Shown here: positions 33,366 to 48,058 of the stretch, piece by piece
Layout: each line of letters begins with the position of its first letter
How positions within the stretch are numbered: position 1 is the stretch's first letter
Assembly (NCBI GenBank): GCA_029378245.1
Contig: JARKIF010000001.1
Coordinates: 124,001 to 188,000 of the forward strand
DNA length: 64,000 bases
From: Roridomyces roridus
Lineage: Eukaryota; Basidiomycota; Agaricomycetes; Agaricales; Mycenaceae
Direction of reading: 5' to 3'
Program-made: the position numbers and the translations under genes
The notes under the pieces: model-generated
Seen by the model: only the letters and a program-made list of their open reading frames with translations
What the model was told of the DNA's origin: nothing
Databases searched by the model: none

Positions 33366-33836
33366 GGTAGGGTCATCAACATCGAAATTCCGACCCTCGC
33401 CCTTCAAGTGGAGTCGAATTCTTCTACACCGGCAGCAGAACGCCGGATGATGCAGGGAAAATGATCGTCGCTGCTAATACACTCTAATGCCAGCGATCAC
33501 AACTCTTGATAATAAATGGACACAAATTCCACAGTGGTATCTTTCCTTTTTTTAAATCAGTCTCACACTCTTCCTCGACGGGTTGATTGTGGACTTGGAG
33601 CTACCCAAATCCGGCGGTTTCTCGGTCGCTGGGTGGTCTCTGGGCGCAATCTTGGTCACCGAGGAGTGAAATCATCCAATCGTATGTCGTTCGTCCAACT
33701 TTTGCATTCCTTGTTGCTCATACTTCGTTAGCTTGTATTAATGAACTCAAATCTTGTTTGAAATTACAACGTCCGAGGCTGTAGATTCGTGGAATAATTT
33801 CATGGACTCCTTCCTATCCGTTACAAAAAAAAAAGA

Positions 33837-35903
<2,067 letters not shown>

Positions 35904-36361
35904 TTCTCTGCTGACGCGGTGTATGAGAAAACGCCTTTATATGTTTTAATCGGGTGACCTGCTGGTGCCTGAATGACGGGACGAATCAGCGGGATCGTCT
36001 GGCACGCGCCCAGGTGCAGCCGATGATACTCTCAGCTGCAGGAAACCGCATGAGTGTTCAACAGAAGGAAGTACAAGTTGAGACGGCCAGATTGCGGTCA
36101 GATGGAATATATGTACACATACAGCGATCCATGGCCATGCCATTTGCTACCAATTGCAAGGCGAGATGATTGAAGTGAGTTTATTTGGGACCGTGGGAGG
36201 AGGGCGGGCTGAAATCATCACGAGTTCAGCGCAATTGCACCCGCTGGCCCGGCACTATATTCGCGGAGGTTACGGAGCGATAGTCTGTCGAGAGAGACTA
36301 GCCCGGCACTGGGTTGACAACTTTGAAACAAAAGCTGACCGGGCATGTCGGCTGAGAAGAC

Positions 36362-36940
36362 GACGGACGTAGTCGATGAGGAAGATCTTCCAGAGTCCCT
36401 GAGACATCTTCGTTTGATTGAATGGTCCTGATCGTTGGCCGGTTAGCATGAGTTACGGGGGCGCGGGCCTTTTGCCGACAACATTCTGAGCGCCATCGAG
36501 TTGATCGTTGGAAGAAAGAGCAGATTTGTTTGTGACAATTGTTTTCTGATCTGAATCCGGCCAATGGCCGCCATCATGCGTGCCACCATGAGCTGCTGGA
36601 GCCTTTCAACGTATGCGTCCACGCCTAGATCTGCGCTGTTAACTCTCATGGCCTTGACGTTTTACTTACAGCTACTAGTACCAGTATTGCAATTGCTATG
36701 TGTCCTTCCGATCAGCGCTTTTTGAACTTGAACTTCGGAGTTGACAGAAGATGTCTGCCACCGTCGAGCCTCAAGAGTCTTCCATGCGCTCCAAAAGTCG
36801 TGCGCAATATCACCGCCGAAGGGCCAAGGCTACAACCCTGTCGAAAATATGAACGGCTTTCGGCACCCCGTGTCCTCGCACGCATGCTCAGCAGCCCGGC
36901 GTCTCGGACCCTCGGTTCGCAAGTTGGTCTGCGGGTGAAG
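36362..36940. repeat. Direct repeat Q, right copy
   Basis: Matches 32805-33365. On the minus strand a frame of 68 codons (VNSADLGVDAYVERLQQLM) is open here but stopped in the left copy, so the source was probably coding; I do not recognise it. Confidence 0.85.
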
Positions 36941-37307
36941 ATCAAGCCCTCAAGAGACTCAACAGCGAGAGTCTGGGGCCATGACAACTTCTGGCTAGTT
37001 GCCTGCTCTCTTATTCAATCGCTGACGCTACTCACTACTTGCAAGTGGACGCCTTTCTCACTGGCCCATAAAACTGACAGTGTTCAAATACTATTCAGAG
37101 CGCTATCCTTACAAACATAGAAGATAAATAACGGCTGATATGTAATTCAGTCCAGGGCGTAGTTATACCCAGGCTGCAGAGCCGAGGAGCGACCGTTAGG
37201 GCCGCTACCCGCCAACGGAGACGTTGCATCGTTGACCAGTGTCAGAGGAGGATGGCATGCCAGCGGACACGCTACGCTGTAAGTCGTCATCAACGCAAGA
37301 ATTGCAA

Positions 37308-40093
37308 TCAAGCCACCGGCACACGTACCGTCTTCCTTGTCGAGGAACCCGCCTCACACTTGGCGGAATGCCGTTTCAAAACATGGGAAGTCCCAAATCT
37401 CTCGCCACAGTTGGTGCATTCATACTTCTTGACATCATTGTGTGAGTTCATATGATTCCTGAGGTTGTGTTTCGCGGTAAAGTCATGTCCGCACAACTCG
37501 CAAACGAAGGCTCCGCGCCTGGAGGGATCTTTTCGACGTGCTCGAGATGCACGGAGTGTGCCCGCAGTCCCGACGAGTGGCCGCAGAATTGAACCTGATG
37601 GTACAGGTGGGTCCTGAGGTTCGGTCTTTATATCCCGAGGTGAAGCTGAGCGCCAAAAGGCAGGTACTAGTACGTCCTGACACGGCGAAGTTTGCCGCCT
37701 CTGTCGCAGGCCACTCAAACTTTGAGCACGCATTAATGGCCAGGTCGAGGGTGGCTTGTATGGATGGAATCGTTGACTCGAGGAAGAAGTTAAGCGGATT
37801 TCACGGACGTGATTGCTTCTAGTCGGTACCGAAGGTTCCCAGTTCATCGGCGAAAGTGAAACACGAGTCCCCCGCAAATTTGAAGCAGTGTCGTCGTCGA
37901 ATTCTGCCTTGCAGGGTGCCGACTGGCTTCTCATGCCGGTGTAGTCGCTGCGATACATTAGCTGGGACTGAGTCGCGCAAGAAGACACTTGCAGCTCTGG
38001 TGTCTTCGCGCTCAATGTCAGTGAGGGTAGATTTTCGTCGTCTTCAACCTTGACAACTATTTCGTCGCGGTCAAGTCGACTGGAAGTTGCGTTTGGTGGG
38101 CCTGACGTGTCCTGGGCCTCGGTTTTATGAAGATTCTCTGGAGGGAATGCGAGGGCTTCTCTAGAACGGTGCATGGTAACCAGACCATCATGTTCAACGA
38201 ATGGGAAACCCTCGCATTCGCGAATCAACAATGCAATCGCCTCTTGTTCAGAACGGACACGATTCTAAGCGAACGTAAGCATGCGAGCCGAATAATAATT
38301 AAGCGTACAATTTTCAGGATATCCCGCCAGTCGTCATCATGGGTCATGACCACCGCTGCATCAGGAAACTAGGCAGAGTAAGTTCGACTTTGAGGGAGTG
38401 AATGAAACATAATTCACTTTGCGATGAATATAGTCGTTGATTATCCGAGAAGGGTGGAAAAGCTATATCGTGCGATGAATCCCCTGCAAGTGTGTAGTCC
38501 AGAAGAAAGCTCACCTCCTTCGTCGGGGAAAGCTCAGATATTGTGACAGCTTGTTGCCTGAGGCGATCATTCTCCGCAGCACATTGCTTGCCCCCCGGCA
38601 CCGTGGAGCCATATCCCCCGAATAAACCCGCCCAGGTGAAAGAAGACTGTCCCGGGGAGCCGAAAGGCACATAACCTCCGTTGTGCTGTCCCGCATTAGA
38701 GTCCACAATCTGGCAAATTCCTACGTCTTTGAAGAGTTTTCCCCATATGCTGTCACCAAGGGAAATCGAAAAGCCGTGTAAGAAGACGGTTTGATTGAGC
38801 GGGGCATCCTCTGTAGGAATAAACCCCGAGGTCCTTGTGCGTGCTGGTCCTGAGGCCGTCCAACGATACTTGGGGCGCACCACGCCCATGTTATCGCCAG
38901 TTGTGGGTTCAAATGAGAGTCGAAATGGCCGTTGTGTCGTATGCTGGCGGTAATTCGCCATACCCCAAGCTCGGGCTTTCTCCCATCCCGTAATGAGATA
39001 CAAAGAACCGTTGGCGAGGCGTCGGCCTCTGACTTCGTTGACATATTTGTACCACGACTCGGCGTTCTGGCGCGCATATTGCAGCATGTCCTCCAAACTA
39101 TCCAGTTTCTGAACGAGAGATCCAAGAGGAATGGCGAGAAGTGCGCCTTGATGACCGCTACATTCAAAGGCAAACTTTTGGAGTTCACTACGATGTCGAT
39201 TGGTCAACGGTAGCAGTAGCTTTACTCGTCTACGCACCTCTCGGAAGGCCCAAGATCTATGCGCTCCACAGAAGACTGCGTCGAAACATAATCGTCCGCG
39301 CACCAATCCATTAGAGTAACGTCCGCAGAGTCGTATCGCGGCGTTAATGAACGAAAGTTTTCAGGAGTGCCTGTGGCATTGATTGGATCGTCCGCAGGAC
39401 GGTAAATGTTGAAGAAGAAATCGAATACTCCGTCAGAGTTTACTCTCCCTACGTCGCCGATTGATACACCCTCCTTCTCATGCTCATGAGGGGGAGAGTT
39501 CCTTCGGGGTCCTGGTTTGTATAGCGGAAATCCGCGACCTTCAAAGCACAACTGACTGGAATAATGCGCGCTCTGGGAGTTTATACTCCCTGAACTCGTG
39601 GCCGAAGGTAATGCAAGGGCCGTCGTTGTTGGGGGATCCTGAAAACAATTAGAAAGGGAGAATTCGATAGATGCTACGCACCACAGCTACGCTCCGCAAG
39701 TTCTGGACTGACAAGACTCGAATCACATCGTTTTTATCATTTGCATCCAAGAAAAACTTACCGGCAGGCACCGCTCGATGAACATGCATGTTTCCCAGGA
39801 TGAAATTCGACCTTTCGATGCCAAAGCCGCTAGAATTAGGAAAGATTTGGGCATGGCTAAGCGCCCTTTCAGCACCCAGACCTGCATATCAAGGGGATGG
39901 AAACACACCTTCGTTCCTCTTCCTCTTCATCTTCTTCAAGATCCTCCTCTTCCCCGTCTCTCGTTGTTCTCCGGCGCTTCCTCCGTCTTCGCCTTCGTTG
40001 CGGACTCGGATTTGATGTCGACTCCAAGCTTGCAATTGGATGATAAGGATTCTCCGTAGAGTACGGGTTTCCGATGGCCTGAGGGTCTTCCAT
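37308..40093 (-). CDS. Family member C: A-F module with two C2H2 fingers
   Basis: Seven exons: 39909-40093, 39762-39856, 39238-39589, 38515-39187, 38418-38462, 38309-38368, 37308-38264; 788 residues in phase. The N terminus has a nuclear-localisation-like basic run (RRRRRRKRRRTTRD) followed by an acidic run (EEEDLEEDEEEEE), not present in the other members. The module follows (GIERSNFILGNMHVHR, GFPLYKPGPRRNSPP, GVSIGDVGRVNSDG, NAESWYKYVNEVRG, NGSLYLITG, FLHGFSISLGDSIWG, FPDAAVVMTHDDDWRDIL, CEGFPFVEHDGLVTMHR). The C-terminal exon carries Ser/Pro-rich linker, a sumoylation-like IKTEP, and two C2H2 fingers: FVCELCGHDFTAKHNLRNHM and YECTNCGERFGTSHVLKRH. A nuclear DNA-binding role is likely. The third exon's acceptor (intron of 172 nt) is the weakest junction. 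Confidence 0.8.
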
Positions 40094-40414
40094 GATGGGC
40101 TGAAGATGAGAGAAAGAGAGAGAGTTGGGGAGTGAGGGAGAGGGATATCAGGGCCGCGGGCGGTGCAGAGATGGACAGCTGTGCAGAGTCATTTATAGGT
40201 GCGGCGCTTACCTGCACCAATCCCAACGGCGGGTGTAGCGGAAGCAAAGAGTTCGGAGTGTCCAAACTGACACCGTGGAGCATCAAGATGCAGTTGGTCT
40301 GCTGGAATCCAGTAATACACGCGGAGCTGTCAAACGGCTGATCGGCAGTGGATGATGGCGGAAGCCAGTGCCGGCCAGCAAACCCATTGCCGCTGTGCAT
40401 CGGTTATCGCTGGC

Positions 40415-41610
40415 TTCCGGCGGGACTCGGTGGGATCTAGACTCGAGGACCAGTCTGTCTATGAGATGTCGATAGACAGACTGGTCGATCTGGGAAATGA
40501 TCAAAGGGAGGCGCGGCTTGCCTTTTTGGGCGATTTCGGCATTGTCTCGTGACTGCTGCCAGCACACCACCTCCCTTTCCTCTTGCTCTCCCCTTACCTC
40601 CCCAGGCTCGTCCGACTCAGCCCAACGACTACAGCCGTCACAGACCTCCCCAAACTCGCTGGAGACCATCAGAAATCCACGGGACCCACCAAGACCCCGA
40701 CGAGCACGACCAGCCACCTCATCCGCATTCGACCCACACCATAGTCTGCACCTCTTGGCGACCCCACGCCTGACTAGCCGCCGGTGGAAACACGACGAGT
40801 CTCAACGCGAGGGCGGAACGTGCTCGAGAGAGACGATCTGGGGTAGCCAGGGCGAGGTGAAGGTGCGTTCTCATTCTCTTTCTCTATCCGAGGTCGCTAA
40901 ACACAAGATGCCTCCTTCGCGAAGGCCCGCTTTCCAGAGACTGCGTTAAAATCGCTCTCGCCGTGACTTCCATGCATGGGATTCCCCACACTTCCCGCCA
41001 CCTGGCCTCACCCTGCTCGCGCCTACCGCCTCGAATGCGCGCAGGCGGCCTGCAGCGCACGTTACGCCCCAATTTCCTCCCCTTCCAACTTCCTACCGAC
41101 ACCGGCGCCCTGGCTGTCACACAACTCGGAGCCAAGATCGCGAGTCCAGACCGGACGGCGCGATTTTGTCCGTTGTTACCGCGGCTTACTACGCTACTCC
41201 CTCCGAACGCGACGCCCGTCGAATGTGGACATCGTACGTGGGCGCCTAGCCAGACAGGCAGGTTGTCTGGCTAGGCCCCGACCGAATTGGATCCCTTTCC
41301 CTTCTTCCCCAAATTCTTCCTGTATTGTTACTATTGTATCATTAAATCCTATGTACCAGCAATTTGAATCTTCCCACCCTACTCCTAGTGTATTTAAGAG
41401 TACCTTGGAGGCAATACAACATGAATTTCAGCCTACAGAGGTCGTAAAGACCGGAAACGACCGTTTCGATGCTAAAATCACGTGACAATGCCGAAATCGC
41501 CCAAAAAGGCAAGCCGCACCTCCCTTTGATCATTTCCCAGATCGACTGGTCTGTCTATCGACAACTCATAGACAGACCAGCTCTGGTCTAGGTGGGATCC
41601 ACCGGATTCC
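40415..41610. mobile_element. Foldback element with 135-bp inverted arms
   Basis: Arms 40415-40551 and 41481-41610 are inverted copies. Each contains its own imperfect hairpin (left: 40450-40484, CCAGTCTGTCTAT...ATAGACAGACTGG). The 930-bp centre holds C-rich sequence without a frame I can support, and a perfect 13-bp palindrome at 41244-41276 (GCCTAGCCAGACA and its complement). No target duplication was found. Confidence 0.75.
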
Positions 41611-41698
41611 AATGCATCAAATTCTTCCGTCGAGTGTGATGCCACTGTTGAATTTCCAGAGTCATTTCATGTTCAAATTGCGCAGAGCCATTGTGTCA

Positions 41699-41815
41699 GT
41701 GTTGGCCCTAAGGCCTAAGGCCTGAGGTTTGTCCTAAGGTCTTCGGCCTTAATTAAGGCCTGAGGCTAAGCCTTAGCTTGGAGCCTGGTTTTCAACCTAA
41801 GGTCTGAGACTTACC
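41699..41815. repeat. AGGCCTAAGG word cluster
   Basis: Many AGGCCTGAGG/CCTAAGGC words after CAGTGTTGGCC. It resembles one subterminal end of the hAT-like elements, but no matching second end was found. The rest of 41611-42529 holds nothing I can name apart from a GCCACCGGTGGC-rich patch at 42000-42080. Confidence 0.5.
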
Positions 41816-42529
41816 GATGGGATCCCCATCGATGTTTACAAATAACATGTATGCAGGCTTCTCTCATAGTCACATCTCGAACAAGCTGTCAAATATTCGT
41901 GAAAAGTCCACTGTAATCCAGTGGCTGAGCTGTGCAGGTTGGGAGAATATAATCTGATGCAAGCCAGCGGCAATCACCAAAATGTGTCAGCGATCCGTCG
42001 GCAACCGATGACAATCATCGTCTGCCAACGGCCGCCAATGTCCATCGGGGGCCACCGGTGGCCGCCAGCGACTTTGCCAGCGGCGGGTATATTACTCCTG
42101 GAATCTGCTGGTTCGGCCGGCCCAAGTGCCACAAGGGCTAAGTGAAGGTCCAGGATTTCGAATTTTACTATGTACTTCTCTTGGTACAAACTGGATGCGA
42201 CAGAAAACGAACGGATGATGAACGGGATCGCAGTGCAAGAGGTTGGCAAGAGGTCGGACTTCTGGTAACCAACCGATCTGATCCGGATATCGATCACATG
42301 TCTGGATTAGGTCGCGTCTTGGTCGCGTCACTTGGATCTCAACTCAGTATACTGAAATGCAACTGCTTAATCCATCGACGGTATAAATAATATTAGAAGT
42401 ACACAGGGATCAGGAGGGTCGGGATCTGGCTCTAACCTTTCTCCAACACTTCCCCTCGGAGCGGCAAAAGCCTCCCATATGCTCCGCTGGCTCGGTGTGC
42501 TCGGCGGCCCGTGGGTTGTTGAATATGCG

Positions 42530-45500
42530 TCATCTGGCCTTAGCCGAACTGAATCGCACTGGTCGAGTCCGGGAGTGTATGCGTTCATACAGCCCACACT
42601 TGTTGCATAGAATTTTCCCGGGGCTCAGTGTGCTGCGCCGCCATGTGCTTGTATCTTGGCAAGAACAATTGAAGCAATGACGACGGATCCGGTCTGTTAA
42701 TTTGGTTGCCGCATGAGATGTGTATTGTATCGTTCCAGTTTTGGGATCGAACGGCGTCCCAGGTGGGAAGAATCCATATGATGAGATCTGGATGGGGTTA
42801 TAGGACTCGCTCGTTTCAGTTTTTGGATCGAACGGCGTCCCAGGTGGGGAGAATCCATATGATGAGTGGGCCGGGATCTGAAATTCGCCCGGTGGGTAAG
42901 CTTCAGTGGTTATATTGGGTTTCTCGTCAGGATCCAGTCTATCATTGGTTTTCGAGACTGGAGAATCATAGTTGCAGGTGCTGCCAGTCCCGATACTCTC
43001 ACAATTGTGACATGGACTGGCTCCATCGCAGTTTATTCGACGAGTTCGGCTACATGTTCGTCAGTTGAAACAAGGACATCCGTCATTTGAAAGAATTCCT
43101 ACCATTGGAGACATGCAACCGAAGCGGGAATGTTTGATTCACTGGCAGTGTGTTTGACTTGTGTTGGAGGGGTTTGTGCCAGGGTAAGCCTATCAACACT
43201 TGATCCGCTGTCCAGGTACTCGCATGGCGCTCCCGAACGGGGAGGACGCAGTTGACACTCCGTACACACCGGTCGAACCACACTGCAACTCTTCATACCG
43301 GATCGTTAGAAGGATGAAAGATGAAAAAAAATAAAAATAAAGGGAAGGAGTACGATTTTACGACGTCTAAAAGTGCATGAGCATAGAAGAAGAAACTACA
43401 GGTTCACAAAATACCTGCAGTTGGAACATGCTTTGATGTTGTACCCGGCCACAATGCCACTTGACGGGGTTTGTTTCTTCGCCGGCGAACGCTCGCATCG
43501 TGAGGAGGTACCACATTTCTAGGTCCGGAAATCAGAGACGAAACAAAAATATTTCATAGGGCATACAATTTTCAGACGCCTGGGCGGGGGGTAAACATTA
43601 GGTACTAATGGCCAGATGAAAGATTCCTATACCTGCAGTTGTCACACGCTTTCCGGCGAGTCGTTTTGGGATCATTTGAGTCGGGCGCGGAGGACAAGTG
43701 AATGGTGGGATCGTAAAGCGCTTCTGCACTGATAGGAGGAGCCAGTTCAAGGGAGATGTCTTCAAGCTGGCGATATTCATCGAGTTCCGGAACGATGGAG
43801 TGGCGGATTCCTCCGCAAATGCAAGGGCACGGCGGGGAGGTGCAAGCACTGAAACTTGAGTGTTCGGTCAATTTGGACGAGTGAAAGACTTACAGCTGTG
43901 GCTGGGTGTCCTCTTGGTAGTCCATGTCATTGCCAGCTCCCATAGAAGACTCTGCTCCCCGAATATCTTCTGAAGGTAAGACCATGGCGACATCCTCTTC
44001 ACTTTTGTCTCTCGAACGACGGATCGTAATCAGACCATTCGACTCTTCTAGCGAGAAACCCTCGCAGGCGCGCTTCAGCAGTGACACTGCATCTTGATTG
44101 GCATTATCCTGACGAACATATCAGTGCGAATGAGGAGTCGTCGTAAGTAGTGAACGCACAACTCGGAGAATATCCCGCCAATCGTCGTCGTGGCTCATCA
44201 CCACCGCTGCATCAGGGAACTGGGAAATAGTTACACTGTTACAATATTGCTAACGGCTTAGACAGCGTACCTTCTGAAGCATGTAATTGTTTATTACGTG
44301 GGACGGATGGAAAAACTACGGACAGAATGAGCTTTCTGTCCAGTAGTTCAATGCAACTCACGTTCTGCACCGGAGCTAGATCAGAAATCTTGACGGCATC
44401 CGTCGAGGCGGGGTCCTCGCGTCGATACTGTTTCCCTCCGGTAGACCCACCTCCAGAAAGAAAGCCAAATGACCACGAAAAGGAGAATCCTTGAGACCCA
44501 AACGAAATGTAATCCCGGTTGGCTTGTCCAGACCGGGAATCCACAATCTGCGAAATCTCGACACCTTTGAAGAGTTTGCCCCAGATGCCCGTTCCGAGCG
44601 AAATTGAAAATCCGTGGATAAAAACCGTCTGATTGAGGGGAGCGTCCTCAGCCGGTATTTGACCAGAAGTCCTGGTGCGAGCCGGTCCCGACGCGGTCCA
44701 CCGATACTTGTAGGCGCCCGTGTTACCGTCGAAAACGGGTTGAAACGCAAGTCGGAATGGAGATTGTCCTGCCGCGTTCTGGAACGAGGCCATTCCCCAT
44801 GCTCGGGCCTTTTCCCACCCCGTAATCAGATATAAGGACCCATTGGATAGTCGACGGCCCCTCGTGCCGTTGCTGTGTTGGTACCAGCTCTCAGCGTTGG
44901 CGCGCGCATATTCTAGCATCTGCTCCAAGCTGTTGCCGAGTTTCTCGGCATGGGAGCCGAAGGGCATGGCAAGCACTGCGCCTCGAGATCCGCTGCCTTC
45001 GAGGAGGAAATCTTCGAACTCCCTGGAATAAATCAGGGAGGTAGAGAATTGTTTCGCAACAAACGCACTGTTGTGATGGTAGATCTATTCTCCGGACAGA
45101 ATCTGGCGTCGAGACGAAATCTTCGGGCAGATAATCCAACGGAAGTATGCTCTTGGCGTCGTACCCAGTCAAAGGCGTGAAATTATCCGGGACGTCGTTG
45201 TCGTTGATCGGGTGGTCTGCGGGTAGGTAAAGGTTGAAAAAGAAATCGAAAACACCCTCTGGGGTGACCCTTCCGACGTCTCCGATGGAAACACCTTGTC
45301 TCCCATACTCCGCAGGAAGATTGCCTCGAGGTGCCGGAACGTAGAGAGGGAATCCTCGACCTCGGAATAACATCTGGTTGCAGTAACATCCACCAGGAGT
45401 GTATTGTGTGTCCCCAGTCGTCGTAATGGTTTCTGCTGGTGGCCTATGCACGACAGCTGGAATAGGTGAGCATCTGCGGTCACAAGGAGATGTTTCTCAG

Positions 45501-45703
45501 TACTTACCAGTGGGCGGAGGATTAATATTCACATCTCCCGACACGTTCATGAAATGCGAACCCCGGATACTGAATTGGCTAGCTTCTGGAAACATTTGCG
45601 CGGACCTGAGAATGCGATGACTGTCGGCGCTCGGCTTGGAAAATATGATTTACCGGTCTGGAGCCGGTACGAGCCCCGCGGAGTCGGTGCGCTGGGTCTC
45701 CAT
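42530..45703 (-). CDS. Family member D: A-F module with three Zn2Cys6 clusters and a GATA finger
   Basis: Thirteen exons: 45654-45703, 45508-45605, 45069-45456, 44362-45022, 44271-44315, 44160-44219, 43894-44108, 43633-43854, 43567-43579, 43415-43518, 43354-43366, 43103-43290, 42530-43049. They total 859 codons with every phase kept. Residues 1-505 are the family module (SIRGSHFMNVSGDVNINPP, GVSIGDVGRVTPEG, NAESWYQHSNG, FIHGFSISLGTGIWG, VVMSHDDDWRDIL, KRACEGFSLEESNGLITI). Then: a four-Cys partial cluster (KACDNCRRLKIKCGTSSRC), a full Zn2Cys6 (KACSNCRRRKISC, VCTEC, PCEY), a second full one (ACLQCRTRRINCDG, PCHNC, TCNYD), a twice-repeated SSYGF/PPGTPFDPKT segment, and a GATA finger (HCFNCSCQDTSTWRR, ILCNKCGLYERIHSR) at about 810-845. 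Two 13-nt microexons and a 39-nt intron are needed. A nuclear transcription regulator is likely. Confidence 0.8.
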
Positions 45704-46125
45704 GGAATGAGGTATCATATCTGATGTGGCGTGTCGATGTGTTGTGTCGACCTGGGGGAGAGTTCAGGGAAAGACAGGTCAACGAGGCGGGAAACAGTGC
45801 ACTTAAGAAGCTTCGTCACTGCTGTACAGCCCATGGCTATGCATCTGTTTCAACAAGATTCGACAGCGACACCCATGGGAAGTCCTCCAGTGCTCTGATG
45901 TCTTCCATATGGGAAGGGGCTATGTGTTCGTACTAGTACCATGAGAACGAGATGAGCCGCATTTGACTGGCACAGCAGGATGTTGGGAGACCAATTGCAA
46001 AGGCCGAAGGGTTCTGTGGCCCCAAGAAGATCTCCCCATGAGATGGCGTCTCCGTGGCGAGTTTGTGGCCTTCGAATAACAGCTTCAGCACTGTATCAGG
46101 TGGTCAGAGAAGCTTGGGACAGCTC
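45704..46125. repeat. Upstream region of D, duplicated at F
   Basis: Similar to 59436-59871 (shared CAACGAGGCGGGAAAC, TACAGCCCATGGCTATGCAT, TTCGAATAACAGCTTCAGCA). D and F therefore derive from one duplication that included about 420 bp of promoter. Stretch 46126-46548 has no supported gene. Confidence 0.8.
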
Positions 46126-46556
46126 TGGGGCGACTCCAAACACAGCGGCGAAGTCCGGATGCAAGTCTTCAGTGACTCTCGCTTCGCAAACCCAAAAAAC
46201 GCTGTTAAGTATTCTTGCTGTGAACCGCCCGGCGTAAGTATTGGGGATGCCAGATGAGTGTGTCATGGTGGGTGCCTGACCATGGGTCCGTGTCCCATCA
46301 AGTGTACAAGGAGAAAGACGAAGGGTAAGATGAAGGGGAGCCGGGCAATGCCAGAGCGAAAAGCCAAGCGAAAAGCTCGGCAACTTGAGCGTCCGATTTA
46401 TGGATCTGATCCGTGTAACGATCACATGCCTCGTCGCTCGATCACACGCTCGTTGTCGCCGACTCGCGTCGCGTGGAGTCACCTGGGAAAACCAAGGGAA
46501 AACGAAAACAAAATAAGGAGACGAAGTGGAAAGGAGTATTGAAACGAGGATAGGAT

Positions 46557-47215
46557 TAGGGCTGGGCACCGTACCGTAACGGACACGGCCGTAATTGATA
46601 CGGCCGTATTGAGACACGGCCGTGACATTACGGCCCGTAGAATGGTAGTATCAATCACTCACGGTACGCTACGGCACCGTATACGGCCGTATTTCCGTAA
46701 CACGGCCGTAAATTGATGGCCAATCATTTCTCATGGGAGTCAGAATTCCTGGATGATTATGACCATCGGCATTGAATCTTACAATATGAAGCACCTCTCC
46801 CATGCATGGCCATCCTTCTTCGGGCAAAATGTGGGCGGAGAACATCCGCCACCGTCGGCTTTGAAGGGTGATGGCGGATTGATGCATTGATGTAGCTACC
46901 GTAAACATCGACGATCCCCGCGGCAGCCCCCAGCTGCTCGCTCATCTAAAGGGGATGTTGTTTCCGCAGTTGTCCGAAGCTCCCACATCGCTTGGTGAGA
47001 CAATTCTGACACAAATCACCCGCGATAACTGTTTAGAGGAGATTGCCGCGCATTGCCGTATTACGGCCGTAACGGCCGTGTTTCCACGGGAAATACGGCA
47101 CACGGCCGTGTCCAACACGGCCCGTGTTAAGACCACTACCAGGGGCCACGGCACGGCACCGTGTCCGTATTACGGAGCCGTATTCCGTATGATACGGTTA
47201 CGGTGCCCAGCCCTA
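46557..47215. mobile_element. hAT-like element, CGGCCGTA word type
   Basis: 659 bp. Ends TAGGGCTGGGCACCGTA on both sides; duplication GATAGGAT at 46549-46556 and 47216-47223. Subterminal regions are filled with CGGCCGTA/TACGGCCG words. The unoccupied site is present in this window at 52497-52504, in a duplicated flank, with a single GATAGGAT. No transposase. Confidence 0.95.
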
Positions 47216-47359
47216 GATAGGATACGTAGTAAACTGTAGGTAGTACGACCCATTGCAAGAAGGTCCAGGCAGGTATGGATCATAGAGCTACGAGCGACTG
47301 AGAGTGATGATTCAGAATGATAAAAGTACAAGGATTTGATTTTGAGGCGGGGACAGACA

Positions 47360-47994
47360 TAGTGATGGATCGGTTCGGTTCGGTTCGCGTTCAGGACACT
47401 TTTCGTCGAACGCCGAGCCTGAACCTAGCGTTCGGTTCAGCAAAACCTCGAACGCCGAACCTGAACGCGCGTTCACGTTCAGTTCGGCGTTCGAACACGT
47501 TCGAACCCCGGATTTTCCCGGCGATAGTCCACACAGAATCTAAAGGTATATGATGGCCAAATGTGCTTAAGGAATCACTGAATACCCCAGACCAAGCACT
47601 TAGCCCACTTTGAGGTCCACAGCGCCCATACAGTAGGACTCGCGCAGCTCTGATGTGCCATCAAGACTGATCAGACAGGCTGAGACAGCCAGCGCCGACC
47701 CACCACAGTCTCCAACCTAGATTCTGTGAAATGAACGGTCACTGTGTGAGTTTTCTCTCTACTCTATCGAGTATCACCCTGCTAATTACCTCGGAAGTGC
47801 CGTCAAAATCTGAAAGATGGCCGCTTTCGGTTCAATTTCGCGTTCGCGTTCGAACGCGAGTGCTCCCGGCCGAACGCTGAACCGAACCTTGCGTTCAGGT
47901 TCAGCAGTTTCCTGAACCTGAACGCTGAACGGCCGTTCGGTTCGGTTCGGTTCAGGTTCGAACCGTTTCTTTGAACCGGACTCATCCAACACTA
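47360..47994. mobile_element. hAT-like element, GTTCGGTTC word type, copy 1
   Basis: 635 bp. Ends TAGTGATGGAT and (reverse) TAGTGTTGGATGAGTCCGGTTC; duplication GACAGACA at 47352-47359 and 47995-48002. Subterminal regions are GTTCGGTTC/GAACCTGAAC words. Confidence 0.92.
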
Positions 47995-48058
47995 GACAGA
48001 CAGCAGTGAGCGGTGAGTGTGGGCTACGGAACGTCACGGTCGAGGGGAGAGAGGGAGG

